Source: Paenibacillus sp. (GTDB taxonomy: Bacteria > Bacillota > Bacilli > Paenibacillales > Paenibacillaceae). Taken from it: a stretch of DNA of 64,000 nt. Position numbers and translations under genes: made by a program. The stretch is from positions 78,053 through 142,052 of the forward strand of contig JAIRVF010000059.1 of assembly GCA_031254035.1 (NCBI GenBank). The letters run 5' to 3'. Below, one piece after another: positions 17,206-25,030 of this stretch (its first letter is position 1; each line of letters begins with the position of its first letter). The notes under the pieces are model-generated. The model searched no databases, had not been told where the DNA came from, and saw only the letters and a list, made by a program, of their open reading frames with translations.

Positions 17206-17482
17206 AAGTGCGTGTTCAAAAAGGGTGGTTTTCAGCACCGAAGCCTGTGCTTCTGGAGGAAACATACTTTCGTAGGCATCTGTTTAGGACAGGCTGAATT
17301 CAAGATTCGATGCGAAAGCCAGCTTCCCGATTTACTTCGTGTTAGATATAGAATTTTAAGTTTTCTAGCTACGCTGATGAAATTCTATATCGCAAGAAAA
17401 CCTACCTCTGGATTGCGGCCCTTCATCCTTGAATTACTTCGATCGGTTTTCTTATCAAAGGCGGGCTTTTTGAACAACCTCT
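17206..17482. repeat. MITE-like dispersed repeat, copy 2 (with internal insert)
   Basis: A 277-bp copy in reverse orientation to that at 48019. It begins AAGTGCGTGTTCAAAAAG, continues GGTTTTCAGCACCGAAG, and ends CTTTTTGAACAACCTC. It carries extra internal sequence at about 17343-17425 with its own perfect 12-bp inverted repeat, GATATAGAATTT/AAATTCTATATC. An open frame across it codes for nothing recognisable and is not called. Confidence 0.85.
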
Positions 17483-17583
17483 ATGAGGATACGATTTCTA
17501 CGAAGTATATACTTACTTATATCTTAAGGTAGACTTGATCTTCCAAGGATCCAAACAAGCTGACGAAAAGGGAGATTTAAGAC

Positions 17584-18012
17584 ATGCATGTTCGTTCCTT
17601 TCAGTTAAGTGATTGCACCAATGTAACCGAATTGATGGAGATTGCCTTGTCCGAAGAGTGTTACCGGAATACGATGGGACCATTCTCGAGGCAGCTGTCC
17701 TGGGATTCAGAACTGATTATGGTTGCGGAGGAAGACGATGAAATTGTGGGCGCTTTAATCGGAACGATTGAGCATAACCACGGCTGCTACTATCGGATCG
17801 CCATTCATCCGGACTACCGCCGTCAAGGGGTTGGCAAGTCGTTGGTATCTGCAATGGAGCAGCGCTTCCAAACACGCAAAGTTAGCAAGATCATGATCGC
17901 CGGAGACGAGCACAACCAGGCTGCTATGCCGCTTTACGAGGCGATGGGTTATGGTGCAAACAAAATTTTGGAGGCCTTTCAAAAGCTTAGCATCATCAGT
18001 CCTCAGCACTAA
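17584..18012 (+). CDS. GNAT-family N-acetyltransferase
   Basis: A 142-residue single-domain GNAT. The acetyl-CoA pyrophosphate loop is the typical RRQGVGKSL (IAIHPDYRRQGVGKSLVSAM), preceded by the beta strand DDEIVGALIGTIEHNHGCYY and followed by EHNQAAMPLYEAMGYG. The substrate is unknown. The ribosome site AAAAGGGAG lies 10 nt before the ATG. It stands between a dispersed repeat and the signal peptidase gene. Confidence 0.88.
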   Translation: MHVRSFQLSDCTNVTELMEIALSEECYRNTMGPFSRQLSWDSELIMVAEEDDEIVGALIGTIEHNHGCYYRIAIHPDYRRQGVGKSLVSAMEQRFQTRKVSKIMIAGDEHNQAAMPLYEAMGYGANKILEAFQKLSIISPQH

Positions 18013-18177
18013 TCCGGAAAAAAGTGGACTCGAGTTGTAGATTATTAATAGAAGAAATTATTATTATTGTCCAAAAACAATATTTTCTATATTGAGCATA
18101 TCTTTGCTGCCGTTGCAAAACCGCGCAAGATATGCTTTTCTGTATATGAGGGAATTTGTCTAAAGATGAGGTGTATT

Positions 18178-18783
18178 ATGAATCAGATTCAACAGCATGA
18201 ACCCGGGCATTCGGGTACCTATCCGGCGGATAAACCAAAGGCGGAACCAAAGCCGCGAGGTCTTTTCTCCGAGGTCTGGGACTGGGCCAAAACAATCGTC
18301 ATTGCCTTTGTGATTATGATGCTGCTAAATTTGTTCGTTTTTAATCTGTCGATGGTCAAAGGCCAATCGATGCAGCCAACGTTGTACGAAAAAGAACGGC
18401 TGTTTATTGATAAAATCGTTTATGATTTCAAAGCGCCGAAACGGGGCGAAGTTGTGGTACTGCACGACCCGAGCAATGGACCGGATAAAAAGGAATTTCT
18501 GGTCAAGCGGATCATTGGCACTCCCGGCGATACCGTTGAAGTGAAGGATCACAAGCTTTATGTCAACGGGCAACTTCAGGTGGAGCCGTATACTGAGGTT
18601 GAGATTCAGGATCCCGATTTTGGACCGCTCAAGATCGACGATGATCATTATTTTGTGATGGGCGATAACCGGCATGCGGGCGCCAGCAAGGACAGTCGCT
18701 CTTTTGGCAGCGTCAACGCCAAAGGGATTGTCGGCCGGGCTGAATTTATTTTCTGGCCGGTGAACAAAATCAGGGGACTATAA
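18178..18783 (+). CDS. Type I signal peptidase
   Basis: A 201-residue membrane-anchored protease that removes signal peptides from exported proteins. One helix at about residues 37-57 precedes the catalytic Ser64 (MVKGQSMQPTL); the general base is Lys110 in EFLVKRIIGTPGD, and the family motif MGDNRHAGASKDSRSFG is near the C-terminus. The ATG at 18178 has GATGAGGTG upstream and gives the usual size; an in-frame TTG at 18067 would add 37 residues of no known domain. Several paralogues are common in bacilli, so no symbol is given. Confidence 0.93.
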   Translation: MNQIQQHEPGHSGTYPADKPKAEPKPRGLFSEVWDWAKTIVIAFVIMMLLNLFVFNLSMVKGQSMQPTLYEKERLFIDKIVYDFKAPKRGEVVVLHDPSNGPDKKEFLVKRIIGTPGDTVEVKDHKLYVNGQLQVEPYTEVEIQDPDFGPLKIDDDHYFVMGDNRHAGASKDSRSFGSVNAKGIVGRAEFIFWPVNKIRGL

Positions 18784-18821
18784 TGAAGTTTCAATAAGGT
18801 TGAAAAGGAGGCGCAAGCTTT

Positions 18822-20597
18822 TTGACAAACATGAAACCATCTTCTTATGCTCCTCCGTCCTCACCTTGGGAGCAGTTGAAGCAAGATATTAAGGAGGCTG
18901 CGGCTGATTTTGGCATTGATGAGATTGGCTTTGCTTCCGCAGATCCGTTCGTATCATTAAAAGCTATTTTGCAAAATCACCGAGACCTCGGTTATGAGTC
19001 CGGCTTCGAGGAGCCGGATCTGGATAAACGTATTACCCCCGAACTGCCCTCCGCTGAGCCCGCCTCTCTGATCTCTATCGCTATCGCATATTCTTCCAAA
19101 ATGATCGATGCTCCGAAGAACGAGCCTGGCAAATACCGTGGCGTCTTATCCCGTACTTCTTGGGGCAAGGACTATCATCATGTGCTGCGCGAGGCGATGG
19201 GAAAGCTGGAGGATTTTATCCGGGAGAAGGTACCCGATGCTGTCATGGAAAGTATGGTGGATACCGGAGCTCTTGTGGATCGAGCTGTGGCGGAACGCGC
19301 TGGGATCGGCTTCAGTGCCAAAAACTGCAGCATCATATCCCCAAAATGGGGATCTTGGATCTTTCTTGGGGAAATGGTGACCAATATTCCGTTTCCACCG
19401 GATGCGCCGGTGACGGAAGACTGCGGAGACTGCACGATGTGTATAGACGCTTGTCCGACAGGGGCGTTGGTAGGTCCGGGACAGCTAAATGCGCAGCGCT
19501 GTATTTCATTTTTAACCCAAACGAAGGGCTTTCTACCGGATGAGATTATGCGCAAGATCGGCAACCGTTTATACGGCTGCGATACCTGCCAGGTGATCTG
19601 TCCGAAGAACAAAGGCAAGCACTGGACGCATAATAAAGATTTGCTGCCGGTACCAGAAAAGGATCGGCCGCTGCTGCTGCCTATTCTGGATTTGACGAAC
19701 CGGGAGTTCAAGGAGAAGTTCGGAGAGAGCGCTGCTGCATGGCGGGGGAGGAAACCGATTCAACGCAATGCGGTCATTGCACTTGGAAATTATAGGGATA
19801 AGTCTGCTGTGCCCAAACTGGGAGAGGTACTGCTGAAAGACCCACGGTCGGAGCTGCGGGGGGCCGCTGCCTGGTCGCTGGGACGCATAGGAGGCGAGGA
19901 GGCATTGAACATCATGAATAAATCCTTGGCTGACGAGCAGGATGAGAAGGTTAGAGAAATGCTCGGTGAAGCAAAGGAACAACTTCAATCGCAAACGAAA
20001 GCGGAAGCAGCAGAAGCAAAAAGCGGAGCAGCGGAATTTTCACCATCTATCGGTGGAGAGTCCGAAACAATTTATTATGATGAAATGCAGTCCAAAATTG
20101 GGCCTCTAACGGTATGCGCTACAGAAAAGGGACTCTGCTTGATTGAGTTTGGCAGCTTCAACGTGAAGGAGGCCGTCCTGCAAAAATGGTCCCGTACCTG
20201 GTGCGGAGGCGGTGAGCTCGAACACGATGACCAGCGGCTTGCAGAGGTCAAACGCCAGCTCGGCGAATATTTTGCTGGGCAACGTCAAACATTTGATCTT
20301 CCGCTTGACTTGCGCGGAACGAAGTTTCAGCTTCAGGTTTGGACGGCTCTTGCCGATATTCATTATGGAGAGATCCGCTCTTACGGGGTATTAGCTAAGG
20401 CGATTGGGAGACCTAAAGCGATGCGTGCAGTCAGTGGAGCTGTCAATAAAAATCCAGTTCCAGTAGTCGTACCTTGCCATCGTGTGCTTGAAGAGGGCGG
20501 CAGCCTGGCAGGATACAGTGGAGGACCTGAAACGAGACGTAAGCTTCTGAGCCTGGAGAATGCACTTCCCGAAAGAAATACGCGGATCGAAGAGTAA
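18822..20597 (+). CDS. queG: Fused epoxyqueuosine reductase QueG - HEAT repeats - MGMT alkyltransferase
   Basis: A 591-residue fusion. Residues 20-270 are QueG, the cobalamin-dependent enzyme for the last step of queuosine synthesis in tRNA, with two [4Fe-4S] sites (Cys201, 204, 207, 211 and Cys227, 253, 256, 260) and the VDTG motif around Asp147. Residues 310-390 form PBS-lyase/HEAT-like repeats, as in Bacillus QueG. An Ala/Glu-rich linker (390-415) then leads to a complete O6-alkylguanine-DNA methyltransferase with active-site Cys552 in PVVVPCHRV. The frame is continuous. Start: TTG at 18822 sits 10 nt after AAGGAGG; the ATG at 18831 is too far. The fusion links tRNA modification and DNA alkyl repair in one chain. 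Confidence 0.92.
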   Translation: MTNMKPSSYAPPSSPWEQLKQDIKEAAADFGIDEIGFASADPFVSLKAILQNHRDLGYESGFEEPDLDKRITPELPSAEPASLISIAIAYSSKMIDAPKNEPGKYRGVLSRTSWGKDYHHVLREAMGKLEDFIREKVPDAVMESMVDTGALVDRAVAERAGIGFSAKNCSIISPKWGSWIFLGEMVTNIPFPPDAPVTEDCGDCTMCIDACPTGALVGPGQLNAQRCISFLTQTKGFLPDEIMRKIGNRLYGCDTCQVICPKNKGKHWTHNKDLLPVPEKDRPLLLPILDLTNREFKEKFGESAAAWRGRKPIQRNAVIALGNYRDKSAVPKLGEVLLKDPRSELRGAAAWSLGRIGGEEALNIMNKSLADEQDEKVREMLGEAKEQLQSQTKAEAAEAKSGAAEFSPSIGGESETIYYDEMQSKIGPLTVCATEKGLCLIEFGSFNVKEAVLQKWSRTWCGGGELEHDDQRLAEVKRQLGEYFAGQRQTFDLPLDLRGTKFQLQVWTALADIHYGEIRSYGVLAKAIGRPKAMRAVSGAVNKNPVPVVVPCHRVLEEGGSLAGYSGGPETRRKLLSLENALPERNTRIEE

Positions 20598-20646
20598 AGC
20601 GGCAAGAACTTAGGGCTTTCTGCCGCTCTAAAATCGGGGGAGATTC

Positions 20647-21675
20647 ATGAAGTATATAAGTATAGACAATGTGGAACCTGGACAGTTTCTGGGTAAAACC
20701 ATCTATTCTGGCAACGGCACGATATTGTTGTCAGCGGGCGTTCAGCTGACGGTATATATGATCAGCACTCTGAACCGGATCGGCGTTACCATGTTATATA
20801 TTCAGGATCCGCTGTTTGATGATGTGGAAACAAGCGACATGCTGAGCGAGGCCACGAAACAGGGGATCCTCCAGGAAATGAGCAATGTCTATGAATCGAT
20901 CCGTTCCGGCAAGAAATGGAATACCCAATCGATTGGAAGCAGCGTTGAGAGTTTGCTTCGGGACGTGATTAGCAATAAGGAGCTGCTGGTTCAACTGACG
21001 GATATACGGACCAAGGACAATAATGAGTACATTCACGCCATGAATGTATGCTTGCTTTCCTCCGTCATGGGCATCAATATGGGATTCAACTATCTACAGC
21101 TGAAGGAGCTTGCAATGGGCGCCCTTTTGCATGATATCGGAAAATCCGGCATGACCAAAGAGTACAAACACCTACCGAAAACCCACCATACTTGGAGAGG
21201 TTTCGAAAAGCTGAAGAGTAAAAGAGAGTTAAGCCTTCTGATAGCCCATGTTGCCCTGCAGCATCATGAACGGATTGACGGCTTAGGCGTACCACGCGGA
21301 CTCACAGGAAATAAGATTCATCGGTATGCCAAAATCGTATCCGCCGCAGACACGTATGAACGTTTGATTCATCCGATTTCCTCCGAAGCTAAAATGCTTT
21401 TGCCGCATGAGGCCTGCGAGGAAATGATGACCATGTCGGAAAAACAGCTGGATTACGAGGTGCTTTTCCAATTTAACCGGGTCGTTTCCATTTATCCCAT
21501 TGGCACTGCCGTTCGATTGTCCACCAAGGAAACAGGGATCGTCGTGGGTCAACACCGCGGACTTCCCGGCCGCCCGGTGATCAGAATCGTGCAAGGCGAG
21601 GCTAGCAATTTCGATATCAAGGAGCTTGATTTGGCGCAGGAAACAACGGTCTTCATTGAGGCGGTTTTAACGTAG
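20647..21675 (+). CDS. HD-GYP-like domain protein with altered GYP motif
   Basis: A 342-residue protein. The N-terminal 120 residues resemble the small domain often found before HD-GYP modules (VEPGQFLGKTIYSGNGTILLSAG). The HD-GYP core has His130, His162-Asp163 (LLHDIGKSGM) and HHERIDG at 206-212, but the signature GYP reads GLGVPRGLTG, so Tyr is replaced by Val. Canonical members cut cyclic di-GMP; the metal-binding HD and HHE residues remain, while the altered loop leaves activity uncertain. It follows queG by 49 nt with a GGGGGAG ribosome site. Confidence 0.85.
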   Translation: MKYISIDNVEPGQFLGKTIYSGNGTILLSAGVQLTVYMISTLNRIGVTMLYIQDPLFDDVETSDMLSEATKQGILQEMSNVYESIRSGKKWNTQSIGSSVESLLRDVISNKELLVQLTDIRTKDNNEYIHAMNVCLLSSVMGINMGFNYLQLKELAMGALLHDIGKSGMTKEYKHLPKTHHTWRGFEKLKSKRELSLLIAHVALQHHERIDGLGVPRGLTGNKIHRYAKIVSAADTYERLIHPISSEAKMLLPHEACEEMMTMSEKQLDYEVLFQFNRVVSIYPIGTAVRLSTKETGIVVGQHRGLPGRPVIRIVQGEASNFDIKELDLAQETTVFIEAVLT

Positions 21676-21771
21676 AAATCCATTTGCTAGCACGCGGAGG
21701 TCATGCTATGATAGGTTCGTGTCGCTAAAGCAACGCATAAGTATTGATCTATAAATATGAGGTGGCGGAAA

Positions 21772-22014
21772 ATGCAAATTGTCATTCCTGTAATTACGCT
21801 GATTGTCGGCTTGGTCGGCGGCTTTTTTATCGGCGCGTTTTATTTGCGCAAGCAAATGGAGAAAATGCAAAGTGATCCGCAGATGCTCCAAAAAGTGGCC
21901 AAACAAATGGGGTATAATTTGAACAACCAGCAAATGCAGAAAGCGCAGAAAATGATGAAAAACAACCCGCAATTCACGAGTAATAAGAAACAAGGCGGGG
22001 GCAAGCGCAAGTAA
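21772..22014 (+). CDS. yneF: YneF family (UPF0154) small membrane protein
   Basis: An 80-residue protein with one N-terminal helix (IVIPVITLIVGLVGGFFIGAFYLR) and a Met/Lys/Gln-rich cytoplasmic tail with EKMQSDPQMLQKVAKQMGYNLN, as in YneF of bacilli. The function is not established. The ATG at 21772 is chosen because GAGGTGG at 21758-21764 is its ribosome site; the in-frame ATG at 21757 overlaps that site. It lies just before folE. Confidence 0.9.
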   Translation: MQIVIPVITLIVGLVGGFFIGAFYLRKQMEKMQSDPQMLQKVAKQMGYNLNNQQMQKAQKMMKNNPQFTSNKKQGGGKRK

Positions 22015-22059
22015 TTCAGGATATTCGGACATTCAGAAGTCGCGAGAGGAGGACGTGCC

Positions 22060-22653
22060 GTGGCTGGCGTTAAAGATTACGCAAATACCAGGGTTCAACA
22101 GAACCGTGAACAAATTGAACACCATATAGAGCAGATTTTGAAACTGATCGGTGAAGATCCGCAGCGCGAGGGGCTGCTTGAAACTCCTGCGCGTGTTACA
22201 AGGATGTACGAGGAAATTTTTGCGGGTTACGAGGTGGACCCTAGGGATGTGCTGGGCGTTACCTTCGACGAGAACCATGAAGAATTGGTCATCGTCAAGG
22301 ATATCGTGTATTACAGCCAATGCGAGCATCATATGGCGCCGTTTTTCGGCAAGGTCCATATCGGCTACATCCCAAGCGGCAAAATTGTCGGTCTCAGTAA
22401 GCTGGCACGCTTAGTTGAAGCGGTGACTCGCCGTCTGCAGGTTCAGGAGCGAATTACGTCGCAAATTGCCGACATCATGGTTGATGTTCTCAAGCCTAAC
22501 GGCGTAATGGTTGTGGTGGACGGGGAACATTTATGCATGTGCTCCCGTGGCATAAAGAAACCGGGAAGCAAGACAGTAACATCTGCGGTACGTGGTGTTT
22601 TCCGCGAGGATTCCGCGTCCCGGGCCGAGTTTATGTCTTTGATTAGAGACTGA
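22060..22653 (+). CDS. folE: GTP cyclohydrolase I
   Basis: A 197-residue FolE that converts GTP to 7,8-dihydroneopterin triphosphate, the first step of folate synthesis and, in many bacteria, of queuosine synthesis. The zinc-binding segment [22 protein letters not shown] and the second cysteine motif [14 protein letters not shown] are intact. It starts with GTG behind AGAGGAGGA. Its place two genes after the QueG fusion is suggestive, since both can serve queuosine, but folE also serves folate, so the link is only possible. A strong terminator follows. Confidence 0.94.
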   Translation: MAGVKDYANTRVQQNREQIEHHIEQILKLIGEDPQREGLLETPARVTRMYEEIFAGYEVDPRDVLGVTFDENHEELVIVKDIVYYSQCEHHMAPFFGKVHIGYIPSGKIVGLSKLARLVEAVTRRLQVQERITSQIADIMVDVLKPNGVMVVVDGEHLCMCSRGIKKPGSKTVTSAVRGVFREDSASRAEFMSLIRD

Positions 22654-22666
22654 TTGAAAATAGAAG

Positions 22667-22720
22667 AAAGAGGCATCCTGAAAGGTTTGAATCAAAGCCT
22701 TTCAGGATGCCTCTTTTTTT
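22667..22720. terminator. Bidirectional terminator, folE and convergent hydrolase
   Basis: AAGAGGCATCCTGAAAGG pairs perfectly with CCTTTCAGGATGCCTCTT across a 12-nt loop, with T-runs for the + strand. Confidence 0.92.
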
Positions 22721-22751
22721 CATAGAAAAACCTCTGCTGTAAGCGGTCTTT

Positions 22752-23801
22752 TTACTTAGAAGGTACGCCGGTAGATATTTTTTTTATCATGGGCGCATTG
22801 TCGATGTCCTTCTGCTCCGCAAGTTTCACGTTCGCCAGGAAGGTGGAAACACGGCGCAAATATTCGCGAGGATGTTCGCGGAAAATAAGCTCGTGATGGC
22901 TTCCATTGACAATCCATACGCTGGAATATGGGTTTGTCTGGTTTGCGGCCAATTTTTCCGCAATGGGATAAGGGGCCTTATCATCTACCGTTCCGTGAAT
23001 GAAAAAGATTGGGAACGGGTAATCTTCCTTTTGGACCTGTTTGTATGGAATTTGATGCAGGCTGGTCCCATTCAGCACAGGGAAAAGCAGCTCCAATATT
23101 TCAAGCGACGGATGCCGCGGCAGATCAATTTGGTTTTTGATATTGTGATACAGAGTATCGGGCTCCAGCAAAAAAGTGCTGTCAAGAATCATGGCGTCGA
23201 TATCTTTCGAGTGCAGTCCGGCCTGCAGAGCCGTACCCGCCCCCATAGAGAAGCCCCATACGACGATTTGTTTAGCACCCCGCTGTTTGGCTAGCTCGAT
23301 TGCTCCGAGCAGCTGCTGCGACTCGGCCTTGCCGCCTGTGGCCACAGCCTTGCTTGTCTGCGATGCGAAGCCGTAATCGAACATGACCACGTTAAAATTC
23401 ATCCGATGCGCAAAGTGGGCCAGATCATACATCGGAATCCAGGTTTCCTCACGATTAGCACCGTACCCATGGCTGAAGATAATTGTTTTCTTCGATCCGG
23501 CCGCAGGTATATACCAGCCCTGCATCATCCGGCTGCCATCCAGAGCGGGGAAGGTCACATTTTCGTAGGACATGTGTTTGGCCTGCTTGGGGTTGGAATA
23601 TAGCGGCGCTACGGTCGGATTCGAGAGTACCCAGGCAATATATGCATGCAGCGAGATGAAACAGAAGATTAGGAAAAATAGGACCGATAACAGCAAAGCT
23701 ACCAGGATATGCTTAAAGCGAATAAGCCTTGGAGTCAGGGGTATAGGCGTTTCTGTCAGGGGGCGGGAAATTTGTGTGTCACTCTGTGTTGCTGTACTCA
23801 T
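22752..23801 (-). CDS. Membrane-anchored alpha/beta hydrolase
   Basis: A 349-residue protein with one N-terminal helix (about 31-60) and an alpha/beta hydrolase domain outside or facing the membrane. It has the oxyanion-side IIFSHGYGANREETW, the nucleophile elbow VWGFSMGAGTAL, the acid region IFFIHGTVDDKAPYP, and the His in NGSHHELIF. The family includes lipase-, esterase- and peptidase-like members (YfhR/YqkD group); the substrate is unknown. A GGAGGGGCA ribosome site precedes the ATG. It is divergent from iclR, so their upstream regions share 23802-24012. Confidence 0.88.
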   Translation of the reverse strand: MSTATQSDTQISRPLTETPIPLTPRLIRFKHILVALLLSVLFFLIFCFISLHAYIAWVLSNPTVAPLYSNPKQAKHMSYENVTFPALDGSRMMQGWYIPAAGSKKTIIFSHGYGANREETWIPMYDLAHFAHRMNFNVVMFDYGFASQTSKAVATGGKAESQQLLGAIELAKQRGAKQIVVWGFSMGAGTALQAGLHSKDIDAMILDSTFLLEPDTLYHNIKNQIDLPRHPSLEILELLFPVLNGTSLHQIPYKQVQKEDYPFPIFFIHGTVDDKAPYPIAEKLAANQTNPYSSVWIVNGSHHELIFREHPREYLRRVSTFLANVKLAEQKDIDNAPMIKKISTGVPSK

Positions 23802-23950
23802 GATTGCCCCTCCTTAAAATGAATTGCTAGCATCGTCGAACCCTTGAGACAGAAAAAATTTTTATTCTATATCCTATGACGATAGGCGCTTAAAGTCAAC
23901 AAGCCTAGCAGATTTGTTAATGAAATGTAATATGGCGATTCAGGAATAAG

Positions 23951-24009
23951 TAGACTTTGATCGGCGAATTTCTTATAATTATTGTAACCATGTTTCATTT
24001 GGTGAAACA
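23951..24009 (+). promoter_or_regulatory. iclR promoter with palindromic operator
   Basis: TAGACT (-35, 23951-23956) and TATAAT (-10, 23974-23979) with a 17-nt spacer, followed at 23991-24009 by the palindrome TGTTTCA-TTTGG-TGAAACA with perfect 7-bp arms. The palindrome begins about 5 nt after the expected transcript start and reaches the ribosome site, a good position for autorepression. The same arms and spacing occur before acnA. Confidence 0.65.
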
Positions 24010-24012
24010 TTA

Positions 24013-24771
24013 ATGAGGGGCGGAATAGAATTGGAAGACCGCAAACTGACTGTACGCGCTGTCGAACGCGCACTTGATATATTGATGTGCTTTACTAAAA
24101 GCAACGAGTTGGGATTGACCGAAATTGCTGGTCAGATCCATCTTCATAAGAGCACGGTGCATCGTCTGATGACGACGCTCGAAGAAAAGGGATTTGTAGC
24201 TCGGGATGCAGCTACGGAGAAGTATCGCCTCGGGCTTAAGGTCTGGGAGCTGTCCACGTATCTGTCGAAAAGCGACGATCCTGCAGTGCTGTTCCTTCCG
24301 GCGATGGAGCGCTTGCGCGATCGGCTTGGCGAAACGGTGAGTCTGTATTTGCGTGACGGCAAGGACCGCCTGCGGATCCAGGCGGTGCAGAGCAACCAGG
24401 ACATCCGCAGGGTGGCCCAGGTTGGAGCACGGCTTCCCTTGTACGTTGGCGCATCCAGCAAGGTGCTTGTGGCTTTTGCCTCGAAGGACGACCAGCAGGA
24501 GCTGTTCCGGGATCCGGACTGGCCGGATATGCCTGACCCTGACGGATATCTCCGTACGCTAGAGGAAATCCGTGAGCGGGGTTACGCGACGAGCTTTGAG
24601 GAACGCGAGCCGGGGGCGGCCGCGGTGGCCGTACCGATCGTGAACCGAAATGGAGTCGTGGCTGCAGCCTTGTCCGTATCCGGCCCTGTAGGCCGGATTT
24701 CAACCGGAACTCTGCATGAATTTGCCCCTGTGCTGATGGAAGCCGCGCGTGAGATGAGCTTAATGATATAA
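24013..24771 (+). CDS. IclR-family transcriptional regulator
   Basis: A 252-residue regulator. The N-terminal winged helix (AVERALDILMCFTKSNELGLTEIA, then HLHKSTVHRLMTTLEEKGFV) is followed by the IclR effector domain, with FEEREPGAAAVAVPIVNRNGVVAAALSVSGPVGR near the end. The family controls carbon-source and aromatic pathways, as repressors or activators. The start may be the ATG at 24013 (GGTGAA upstream) or the TTG at 24031 (GAGGGGCGG upstream). Its own gene carries a palindromic site that recurs at acnA, which would fit a central-metabolism regulator; this is inference. The left neighbour hydrolase is divergent. Confidence 0.9.
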   Translation: MRGGIELEDRKLTVRAVERALDILMCFTKSNELGLTEIAGQIHLHKSTVHRLMTTLEEKGFVARDAATEKYRLGLKVWELSTYLSKSDDPAVLFLPAMERLRDRLGETVSLYLRDGKDRLRIQAVQSNQDIRRVAQVGARLPLYVGASSKVLVAFASKDDQQELFRDPDWPDMPDPDGYLRTLEEIRERGYATSFEEREPGAAAVAVPIVNRNGVVAAALSVSGPVGRISTGTLHEFAPVLMEAAREMSLMI

Positions 24772-24779
24772 AATTGAAA

Positions 24780-24816
24780 GAAGGCCACTGAAGTTATTAG
24801 CTTCAGTGGCCTTTGT
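24780..24816 (+). terminator. Terminator of iclR
   Basis: AAGGCCACTGAAG pairs with CTTCAGTGGCCTT across a short loop, followed by TTGTTTATT. Confidence 0.82.
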
Positions 24817-24819
24817 TTA

Positions 24820-24965
24820 TTGGGGTCCCCGCATATTTGGAATAAGCATCGAAGCATAGCATAGGCTGCATAGCATAGGCTCCACTCCGTACTTTTGCTC
24901 CGCAAAAGCGCCCCTCTTTGAGAGGCACCCGGACTTCTTTCCGATACTCTTTGTGGGGTTATTTG
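24820..24965. repeat. Dispersed repeat GGGGTCCCCGC...TTTGTGGGGTTATTT, long copy
   Basis: A 146-bp relative of 1420-1484. Both ends and the TTTGGAATAAGC/CGAAGCAT middle match. This copy has an internal duplication of the GCATAG segment and an added piece with the inverted repeat CTTTTGCTCCGCAAAAG and CCTCTTTGAGAGG. Confidence 0.75.
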
Positions 24966-24984
24966 GGGCTCAACATCATAATGA

Positions 24985-25030
24985 GTCTTGAAAAAAAGTG
25001 AAAGCAACGGAAAGGACGGAATCGATTAGA
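24985..25030. repeat. Short dispersed repeat, copy 1 (CTTGAAAAAA..GGACGGAATCG)
   Basis: CTTGAAAAAAAGTGAAAGCAAC, then GGAAAGGACGGAATCG (given here as two pieces of one stretch), lies against the stop codon of the S9 peptidase. A close copy is at 59022-59063. Confidence 0.65.

Noticed and set aside
17212-17532. Open frame of 106 codons
   Set aside because: It lies in the MITE-like repeat and its insert; the protein has no recognisable features and no ribosome site.
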